From Candidatus Rifleibacteriota bacterium (GTDB lineage: Bacteria > Muiribacteriota > Ozemobacteria > Ozemobacterales > Ozemobacteraceae): a stretch of DNA of 11,962 nucleotides. The notes under the pieces were generated by a model. That model was not told the DNA's origin and searched no databases. It saw only the letters and a program-made list of their open reading frames with translations. Made by a program: the position numbers and the translations under genes. The DNA lies in the NCBI GenBank assembly GCA_028691595.1, contig JAQUZA010000053.1, positions 1 through 11,962 on the forward strand, read 5' to 3'. This document shows, one piece after another, positions 1-8,100 of the stretch (the stretch's first letter is position 1; each line of letters starts with the position of its first letter).

Positions 1-621
1 ACTGCTACCCAACTGCCGGTTTTGGGGGCCCTCGATCTTGGCTGGCTGTATATTCCGTTCGCCGTGGCCGTAATCGTAGGTGCTACCAATGCAGTTAACC
101 TGACCGATGGCCTCGATGGGCTGGCAGCAGGCAGTATGATCGTTGCAGCAACGCCTTTTATGTTCTTTGCCTATGTGTGTGGGCACCTGATTTTTGCCCG
201 GCACCTTGGAGTCGCCTATATAGCCGGGGTCGGAGAACTTGCAGTCATGAGCGCGGCGATGATCGGCGGTTGTTTCGGTTTTTTGTGGCATAACGCGCAC
301 CCGGCAGCGGTTTTTATGGGCGATACCGGTTCTCTGGCCCTCGGTGGGGCTCTAGGTTCGATTGCTCTATGCAGTAAAACCGAGATTTTTCTGGCAATAG
401 TCGGGGGAATCTTTGTAATTGAAGCTCTTTCGGTGATTATGCAGGTCAGCTATTTCAAAATGACAAAAGGCAAACGCATCTTCAAGATGAGCCCCATTCA
501 TCATCATTTTGAGCTTTGTGGCTGGGCTGAAGAAAAGGTGGTCATCAGATTCTGGGTCATGGGAATAATGATGGCGCTTGTCGGGTTGACCCTCTTTGCT
601 GCGCGGCTTGTGGCAATTTAG
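1..621 (+). CDS. mraY: MraY, phospho-N-acetylmuramoyl-pentapeptide-transferase (5'-truncated by window)
   Basis: This integral inner-membrane enzyme transfers phospho-MurNAc-pentapeptide from its UDP carrier to undecaprenyl phosphate, making lipid I, the first membrane step of peptidoglycan synthesis. The frame is open from base 1 and ends at TAG 619-621. About 206 codons are present against roughly 360 in the family, so the N-terminal ~40%, including the paired catalytic aspartates, lies upstream of the window. Family signatures visible are NLTDGLDGLAAG (from base 97), FMGDTGSLALGG (from base 313; its Asp at 322-324 is the family's Mg-binding aspartate) and the MSPIHHHFELCGW loop (triple His at 499-507). 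Hydrophobic segments between and after these motifs fit the family's membrane helices. A TTG at 22-24 is internal, not the start. In many bacteria mraY is followed by murD; here the next gene is convergent, so mraY ends its transcription unit. The identification is firm. Confidence 0.97.
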   Translation, partial: TATQLPVLGALDLGWLYIPFAVAVIVGATNAVNLTDGLDGLAAGSMIVAATPFMFFAYVCGHLIFARHLGVAYIAGVGELAVMSAAMIGGCFGFLWHNAHPAAVFMGDTGSLALGGALGSIALCSKTEIFLAIVGGIFVIEALSVIMQVSYFKMTKGKRIFKMSPIHHHFELCGWAEEKVVIRFWVMGIMMALVGLTLFAARLVAI

Positions 622-623
622 CA

Positions 624-652
624 CCTGCCGGTGAAAAAAATTCCCCGGCAGG
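624..652 (+). other. Alternative inverted repeat after mraY, overlapping the terminator
   Basis: CCTGCCGG (624-631) and CCGGCAGG (645-652) are perfect 8-base inverted repeats with a 13-base loop that contains the A run. The right arm shares bases with both arms and the loop of the 641-662 terminator hairpin, so the two structures cannot form together in one transcript. In mraY mRNA this could act as a 3'-end stem, but no U tract follows it. The pairing is seen in the sequence; any role is inference. Confidence 0.45.
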
Positions 653-662
653 GGCCGGGGAA
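634..662 (-). terminator. Intrinsic terminator of the minus-strand lipoprotein gene
   Basis: Bases 641-649 and 654-662 form a perfect 9-bp GC-rich stem (TTCCCCGGC / GCCGGGGAA) with a four-base loop. Read on the minus strand the stem is followed at once by seven T (the A run at 634-640), the classic rho-independent layout. It lies about 30 bases beyond the stop codon of the lipoprotein gene. In the plus direction the stem is followed by AAAAGC, not a T tract, so it is a poor intrinsic terminator for mraY. Confidence 0.85.
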
Positions 663-692
663 AAGCAATTGGGATGTTATGAACAAAACAAA

Positions 693-2084
693 TCAGCGAT
701 AGAAAATTGATAACTGAATACCAGTCATTCTGATATCCACGAAGTCCATGTTCTGGCTGGCGAGGAAATACAGACTGCTCGGATTGCTTCTGATCATTTC
801 GGTAACATCTACAGTTAATGGATTACCAGGAGCCGGGAGGGCGTAAAATTCGCCAAGATAGTTACCCAGGTTAGCGTTATTGCCGGCCCACCAGTCACCG
901 AGCATGGCATCAGCACTAACCTGCTGGGTTGCTGCAAGGTAATTATGACATCTGGCGGCACCACCTGAGTTATATTCAGCCACAAACTTGAGTTCAGCCT
1001 TAACAAATGCCAGACTGACGAAGTCAATATTAACTGGTGTTTCGAGAGAGACCTCAGCATATTCGCCGTTCAGCTCAGCAAACGGGAAATATCTTGCGAA
1101 CCAGCCTGTACTACCGATTGAACTCTGAATGACGGCAGGATTCAACTGGGCGGTAACCGAGGCGATCTGACCGGCGGCAACCTCAACCGGGAAAGAGTAG
1201 TCAAGGAAATCGGGATGATAGGTCTTGAGGTTATACACACCGGCAGGCAGATCGGCAAAGCTGAACTGGCCGTTGCTGTCGGTTACGGTTGAAAAACCGG
1301 TGCCTTCAAGTGACACAGCTATATCTGCAAGTTTGGCACTGCTGACAAAGTTCTCGATGCTGCCGGCGATATTACCGACTGTAACTTCTTCAACCGGTAT
1401 GGGCACAAGCTCTGAACCGATTTTCACAACAGGCAGCAGCATAAAGAAGTTGAGTTTGCCGACTTTCCATTTGGTGAGTCGATGCAGAAATTTAACTTTT
1501 AGGTTGGTGGCATAGCCGTCTTTCAGTTCAAACTTGCCGACAAAACGAATTTTCTTGGAGGGAACAACAACCTTGTAAACCTTTCCTTCATAGTTGATTT
1601 CAGCTGCTTTAACCGAGACTTCCATGTAGTTGTAGCGGCCTTCTGGAAGCTGCTGTTCAGCTAGAAGATCAGAGAGAGTCGATGCCGAGAGCAGGTCAAT
1701 TTTGCGGGTCGGCAGCGTAATATTAGTCTTACCGCCTTTTTCAGACTTGACCATCATCTTTTCAAAGGTTATAAAGATATTGTCAGTCACGTCGGAAGAC
1801 ATCAGTGAAACACGCAGTCGGGCAGCAGCTTTTTTTACATCGTCACGGAACGCATGCCCGATTGAGTGAGAGCATTTGGCAAATGTATACTTGCGATCTA
1901 CGGGTTTGGTGTAGGAACTTGCCATGATCTGTGGTTTTGCTGTGCTCAGAGCCTGCGCCGACTGCTGAGAATTGGCAATGGAGGTGTCACCAACAGGATT
2001 TGACCCACTGGAATGGAAGAAGCAGCCAGTGAGCAAAGGCATTAAAAGACCGATGGCAAGAGCCAGCAGAATTTTCCTGTTCAT
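693..2084 (-). CDS. DUF4382-type lipoprotein with carboxypeptidase-regulatory-like domain
   Basis: This predicted lipoprotein has 463 residues. The ATG at 2084-2082 is chosen because GGAGGT lies 9 bases upstream and a textbook signal follows: MNRK, a hydrophobic core, then lipobox LLTGC with acceptor Cys21. The frame stays open to a TTG at 2159, but the extra 25 residues would spoil the signal peptide. After a Ser/Gln-rich linker (22-60), residues ~88-225 resemble DUF4382: a strand RLRVSLMSSDVTD, then NIFITFEKMMV and RKIDLLSASTLSDLL, then LPEGRYNYMEVSV. Residues ~239-314 look like a carboxypeptidase-regulatory-like beta sandwich, with VTDSNGQFSFADLPAGVYNL. Residues ~325-463 form an aromatic-rich beta domain I do not recognise; it loosely recalls DNRLRE-type carbohydrate-associated modules. 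No catalytic motif is seen. It is divergent from the giant surface-protein gene and ends at its own terminator. Envelope location is likely; the function is unknown. Confidence 0.88.
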   Translation of the reverse strand: MNRKILLALAIGLLMPLLTGCFFHSSGSNPVGDTSIANSQQSAQALSTAKPQIMASSYTKPVDRKYTFAKCSHSIGHAFRDDVKKAAARLRVSLMSSDVTDNIFITFEKMMVKSEKGGKTNITLPTRKIDLLSASTLSDLLAEQQLPEGRYNYMEVSVKAAEINYEGKVYKVVVPSKKIRFVGKFELKDGYATNLKVKFLHRLTKWKVGKLNFFMLLPVVKIGSELVPIPVEEVTVGNIAGSIENFVSSAKLADIAVSLEGTGFSTVTDSNGQFSFADLPAGVYNLKTYHPDFLDYSFPVEVAAGQIASVTAQLNPAVIQSSIGSTGWFARYFPFAELNGEYAEVSLETPVNIDFVSLAFVKAELKFVAEYNSGGAARCHNYLAATQQVSADAMLGDWWAGNNANLGNYLGEFYALPAPGNPLTVDVTEMIRSNPSSLYFLASQNMDFVDIRMTGIQLSIFYR

Positions 2085-2161
2085 ATAAATTGACCTCCGT
2101 GAAAATAAATAATCGGCGCTACTATAAAGGTAAGCAAATTTTGTACCCATTCTCGACAACC
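2085..2161. promoter_or_regulatory. Divergent intergenic region, probable promoters for both flanking genes
   Basis: This 77-base AT-rich gap separates the divergent starts at 2084 (minus) and 2162 (plus). It must hold the lipoprotein promoter and probably that of the giant gene. ACTATAAA at 2121-2128 reads as TATAGT on the minus strand and TATAAA on the plus strand, so either could be a -10 box. The minus-strand reading would give a leader of about 30 bases. No convincing -35 hexamer is found at normal spacing in either direction, so the promoter call is weak. Confidence 0.3.
2093..2098 (-). promoter_or_regulatory. Shine-Dalgarno site of the lipoprotein gene
   Basis: On the minus strand GGAGGT lies 9 bases before the ATG at 2084. 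It decides the start against the longer frame that opens at TTG 2159, and it puts the lipobox signal peptide exactly at the N-terminus. Confidence 0.85.
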
Positions 2162-5100
2162 ATGCGGAATCAGATGCATTATCCCTCTAGCCAAGAGAGT
2201 CTCCGCGGCACAACTTTCGCAATTCAGCCATTCATAAGGTCAAAACTTCTGAGGAATTTTTCCCTTGTTATATTTTTTATTACAGGGATTTTTTACCCAC
2301 AGCTGTTGTCAGGTATGGAGACTGTACCCTATGCCACTTCTACAACCGAGATACTGATTGCCAGTTTTACTTTCACCCCATCAAATCTGCAGGAACGAAA
2401 AAACATCTTTCCTGACCGGGTTACTTTCAATGCTTCAGGTACCCCGCAGACATATACAACAGTAGCCGGCCCTCTAAATTTTCCTGTCTGGTCAGACACC
2501 TATCATTCCTCAGCCTGGGAATTAAGGGCAAGCGGGAACAGCTTTTCTCCTGCGGCCATCGCTCACCCTCAGGCTCTTCAGATCACTTCTCCGCTAGGTT
2601 CTCTACCGGCAAAAACAGTCTTCGTTTCATCGACCAAGATAACCGTCCCCTATGAAATTCTTCTCAAGGCCTTCACAAGCGAAGCTGGCATTCTGACTTC
2701 CAGCGCAGTCGGGGTGCCCGCGAGTCTCGGATCGCCAGGTATTATCAGGCCACATACCGCCCTTTATTCAGACGGGAAACTGCATTTTCTGTTTCTTTCT
2801 TCTGCCGACAACCGCATTCATTACCGAACCTATGACGGCACGATCCTTTCACCAGAAATTTCTTTTTTAAACAGCGACGTAGACATGTCTTTCGGCCTCT
2901 CAGGCTGCGTTATAAAATCTGGCACCGATGAATATCTGGCGGTGACCTATGCCAGATCATCTTCAGAGATTGGCATTGTCACCTTCAAATCTGGCCAGCT
3001 TAGCAGCCCGGGCACTTTCACCATCAATATCGGCAATTTCGATTCACCGGCGGTCAATATCACCCAGAACCCGCGCACCGGCAAAATTCTTCTCATGTGG
3101 CAGTATCTTGGGGTGGGCTATTACCTTGGCGGAAAATTCAATTCATCCGGAAATTTTTCCATTCCATTGCCTCCAGACCCGCTTGCCGAAAAAGGCTCTT
3201 TTGGCAGCAATTTCGACAAGACTTTTGGCAACAGCTGCATGAGTTACGATAATTTTGAAAACTGCTTTGTGCTGCCCACTGCCTCTGGCAACGCGGTTAA
3301 AAGTTATTTTCTTCATGGCACGTCGGTGACTGAGGGCGGCAACGCCGGTTCTCTCGCTCATCCGGCTCAGTTTCAGTGCAATTTTTCTGAAACACCATAC
3401 GCCGGGCTGATTGCCATCGGTTCAAACTACCAGACTCTCTATTTTTACAGACGAAAGCTGCCTTTTCCCGAAAAAAGCTGGTGGCAGAACCCCGAAAAGA
3501 TTCTTCACCTCGAAGGGCCACCTCTGCCAAGCACTCAGGTTTCTATAGCAATCGACTTTGCCGAACCCAAAGCAGAAAATTCGCTCACCCGCACTGTTAA
3601 TGCGGGCCCGGTGGGTGGACTCAGAAGCCTGACGAGCGGTTACCGCGTCATCGCCAGTTCAAGCAATTACTTTTCGCTTTATTTCGACAAACAGATGCGT
3701 GTTGCCAGTTTTCCTGAATTGATCGGTACCAATACCCCGGTAATACTTCTCAACCCCCTCGATCCGGCCAACCCGATCGATATTACCCATATTGCCAGCA
3801 CCGCCAATGAACTGCTTTTTAAACCTGCCGTCGACCTGCTTTTGAACACAACCTATCAGATCAGCATAGCCAGCAGCGTTATTGACAATAACGGCTCACA
3901 GATCTACGAGGGTGCAACCTTCTCGTTTATTACCCAGAATTCATCGAGCCAGGTCCAGGCTGATGAAATTAACAGCATTTCTGCATACAGTGCCCCTGGA
4001 TTCACAGGCAACATTGCCTCCGGCAGCGAAGTCAATGCAAGCGCCACCATTTATCTACGTGTCGATTGCCTTGACCCTGCATTCAACACCATTGACACCA
4101 CAAGCATCGACGTAGTCTATGATGATGCGGCAACGCCATTGTCGACCATTACCTTAACCGAAACTGCCGCAGATTCGGGAATTTTTGACGGCAGTTTCAC
4201 TCTGACATCAACTGATTCCGGCAAGCATGTTTTCAAGTTTAAAACTCTCAAATCAACGGTTTATCATCCGGTTTTTGTCGATTTTCCAGCCTTTTCTCCG
4301 GGCTACCCGGCTTCAGCAGCAACCGAGATTCCACCCAACTCAACCATCAGCATCAACGTCAGTGAATCAATTGACCCATCACTGGTAAACAGCACCGGTG
4401 TTGTGCTGACCCTCTCGGGCACCCCCGTCTTAACAAGTCTCAACTACAACGATGCGACCAGGCAGATAACCATCACCCCGACAACCCCTATGACCAGCGA
4501 AAAAACCTATTTCGTGACGGTTAAAGATCAAAAAGACACCAGCGGCAACCCACAGCAACAGCCTCTTGTTTACAGCTTTACCATTGAAGATACAACTGCT
4601 CCGACCGTTTCGTCGGTAAGCCCGGCTGATCTTGCAACCGGCGTTTTAATCAACAGCCTCATCAACATCAATTTCTCTGAAAATATTGCCGCCGCAAGTG
4701 TCGATAAAAATTCAATCAAGCTGCGAAGAAATGGCCTCAATGCCAGTTACAGCATTTCCCTCAGTGGCAGCCAGATCACCATCGATCCTGATGACACGCC
4801 TGAAGGCTATCTACAGACCGGCTCGAACTACAGCATTGAAGTTAACAGTGGTATACGCGATCTCAAGGGCAACACCTTCAGCACAACCCCTTTTACTTCA
4901 ACATTTGCCACAATTGCCTCACAGACCACACCAGGCTCTATTGCCGGCGTAGCTCTGTATGCTGACAATACTTTTTCGACCCCACTTCTGTCGGGAGCTG
5001 ATTATCCCGGCACCGGAACCCTGTATATTCAGTTTTCTGGCGCTGATGGTCAAGCTCTGACTGTTGACAGCACCATAGCCTCTATTTCGACCGGCCAGAC

Positions 5101-8100
5101 CGCCGTTCTCACAGAAACCGCCTCTTCAAGCGGGGTTTTTCGTGGTTCTACCTCTTTTTCCGGCCTGGCTGACCGCTTTAACTTGAAGGTTCAATCAACG
5201 GTAAGCCCTTCAGCCAGTGCGGCGCTTCTGATTACCTGGCCAGCGCTTGCCCCTGTCTCACCGGCATCAGACGCGGTGGATGTGTCTATAAATGCTGCAA
5301 TCACGATCATTGCCGATGAATCAATTGATCCTGCCCAGGTGAATGCGGGCAATATTATTCTGACTCTCGATGGCAACCCTGTAACTACAACCCTTGCCTA
5401 CAACGACACGACAAAACTGATCACCATCACGCCCACCGCCGCGCTTTCAAGCCAGAAAGTTTACCTGGTTACAGTAAATAATCAAAAAGACATCAGTGGG
5501 AACCCACAACTACAGCCACTCGTCTACAGCTTTACCATCGAAGATAAAACCGCTCCGACTGTTACTTCAGTAAGCCCGGCTGATCTTGCAACTGGTGTCT
5601 TGATCAACAGCCTGATCAACATCAATTTTTCAGAAAGCATCACTGCCGCAAGTGTCGATAAAAACTCAATCAAGCTCATGAGAAATGGCCTCAATGCCAG
5701 CTATAGCCTTTCAATAAGCGGCAGTCAGATCACCATCGACCCTGATGATACGCCTGAAGGCTACCTGCAGACCGGCTCAAACTACAGCATTGAAGTTAAC
5801 AGTGGCATACGCGATCTTAAGGGCAACGCCTTCAGCACAACCCCTTTTACTTCAACATTTGCCACAATTGCCTCACAGACCACACCCGGCTCTATTGCCG
5901 GCGTAGCTCTGTATGCTGACAATACTTTTTCGACTCCACTTCTGTCGGGAGCTGATTATCCCGGCACCGGAACCCTGTATATTCAGTTTTCTGGCGCTGA
6001 TGGGCAATCTCTGACCGTCGACAGCACCATAGCCTCTATTTCGACCGGCCAGACAGCCGTTCTCACAGAAACCGCCTCTTCAAGCGGGGTTTTTCGTGGT
6101 TCAACCTCTTTTGCCGGCCTGACTGACCGCTTTAACTTGAAGGTTCAATCAACGGTGAGCCCTTCAGCCAGTGCGGCGCTTCTGATTACCTGGCCAGCGC
6201 TTGCCCCAGTATCACCGGCATCAGACGCGGTGGATGTGTCTATAAATGCCGCAATCACGATCATTGCCGATGAATCAATTGATCCGGCCCAGGTGAATGC
6301 GGGCAATATTATCCTGACTCTCGATGGCAACCCGGTAACTGCAACCCTTGCCTACAATGACACGACAAAATTTATCACAATTACCCCCAGCTCAGCACTT
6401 TCAAGCCAGAAAGTTTACCTGGTTACAGTAAATAATCAAAAAGATATCAGTGGTAACCCACAACTACAGCCACTCATTTACAGCTTTACCATCGAAGATA
6501 AAACCGCTCCGACTGTTACTTCGGTAAGCCCGGCTGATCTTGCAACTGGTGTCTTGATCAACAGCCTGATCAACATCAATTTTTCTGAAAATATCGCCGC
6601 CGCAAGCGTCGATAAAAATTCAATCAGGCTGCTGAGAAACGGCCTCAATGCCAGCTACAGCCTTTCCCTCAGCGGCAGTCAGGTCACCATCGACCCAGAC
6701 GACACGCCTGAAAGCTATCTGCAGACCGACTCGAACTACAGCATTGAAGTAAACAGTGGCATACTCGACCTTAAAGGCAATGCCTTCAGCACGACACCTT
6801 TTAGTTCAACATTTGCGACAATCGCTTCAACCACAACCCCGATTTCGATAGGCACTGTCGCCCTTTATGCAGACAGTGCCTTCAGCATACCTCTTCTCGA
6901 AGGCTCCGATTATTCTGGAACCGGCACCCTTTATTTCAGGTTAAGCGGCATTGACGGGCAGAACCTGACCCGCGATACAACCATCGCCTCGATCTCGACC
7001 GGTCAGAGCGAAGTGCTTTTCGAAACTGCTTCAGCCAGCGGAGTTTTTGAAGGATCGACCTCTTTTTCAAGCCTGGGTGATCGCTTCAAACTTAAAGTGC
7101 AGTCAACGGTAAACCCTGCTGCCAGCGCTTCGCTTCTCATAACCTGGCCAATGCTGCAACCACTGTCGCCGGCTTCCGGAGCCATAAATGTGCCAGTTAA
7201 CTCAACCATAATCATCAGTGCTGACGAGTCGCTGAACCCGGCTGAAGTGAACGGCAGCAATATTTCGCTCTCAGTTGACGGCGTTCCTGCGGCCTCTTCT
7301 TTCAGTTACAACAATCTCTTCAAACAGATAACAATAACCCCGGCCGCCCTCATGAGCAGCGAAAAAACCTATACAGTAACGGTATCAAACCAGAAAGATA
7401 CCTGGGGCAACCCTCAAACTGGCCCACTGATTTATAAATTCAGCATCGAAGACAAAACCCCCCCGACCATCACGGCAAACTTTCCAGCAAATGGCGCAAC
7501 AGACGTAACCATCGACAGATTATTGACCATATCTTTCTCTGAGGCCATTGCCGCCGGTTCAATCAATAAATCCTCGGTCAAATTGAGCCGCAACGGCACC
7601 CCGGCCAGCTACAGCCTGGCAATTGTTTCCGGGCAACTGGTCATCGACCCTGATGATATTGCCGACAATGGCATGCTTACCGCTGCAAATTATCAACTCG
7701 AAATTAACAGTTCAGTAACCGATATTGCCGGCAATGCCCTGCTGAATGTTCCAGAACCATTTTCTTTGAGTTTTTCAACACAACCACGCTTTACACCACC
7801 GCTTCAGGTTTCAAATCTTTCACTTTACAAAGACCCGCTGCTGATAACTTCATGGGGTTTTGAAGAAAGTATTCCGGCCTCAGCGGTGGTCTATATAAAA
7901 GCAGTCGGCATCGATGGCGCAACCCAGACCAGAGACATTGCGACCCTGAGCCTGAGCCTTTCCTGGGGGCCAAATTACGATTTTGCCATTGAAGAAACCG
8001 CCTCAAATTCGAGCGGCTACTACATCGGCCTTATTTCTTTCGCCAGTCTGCCTCTCTACGGCATCCCGGCACCCCAACCAGCAGTAAGCGCAGGAAAGCT

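Noticed and set aside
367..624. 85-codon minus-strand frame over the end of mraY
   Set aside because: It is antisense to conserved MraY motifs, and its composition is not protein-like.
1225..1515. 96-codon plus-strand frame inside the lipoprotein gene
   Set aside because: It is antisense to the DUF4382 and regulatory-like domain coding region, with no ribosome site or recognisable domain.
2085..2159. N-terminal extension of the lipoprotein to the TTG at 2159
   Set aside because: It would put 25 residues ahead of a textbook lipoprotein signal; the ATG at 2084 has a strong Shine-Dalgarno site.
2949..4952. Short plus-strand frames in another register (2949-3242, 3882-4115, 4686-4952)
   Set aside because: They overlap the continuous giant frame and have low-complexity Pro/Ser/His/Leu composition typical of off-frame translation.
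5191..6330. Two nearly identical 61-codon minus-strand frames (5191-5376 and 6145-6330)
   Set aside because: They are antisense shadows of the near-identical repeats in the plus-strand giant gene, exactly 954 bases apart; neither has a ribosome site or a protein-like composition.
4592..7453. CRISPR array or mobile-element explanation for the repeats
   Set aside because: The period is 954 bases, the repeats are coding and contiguous without spacers, and there are no terminal inverted repeats or transposase.
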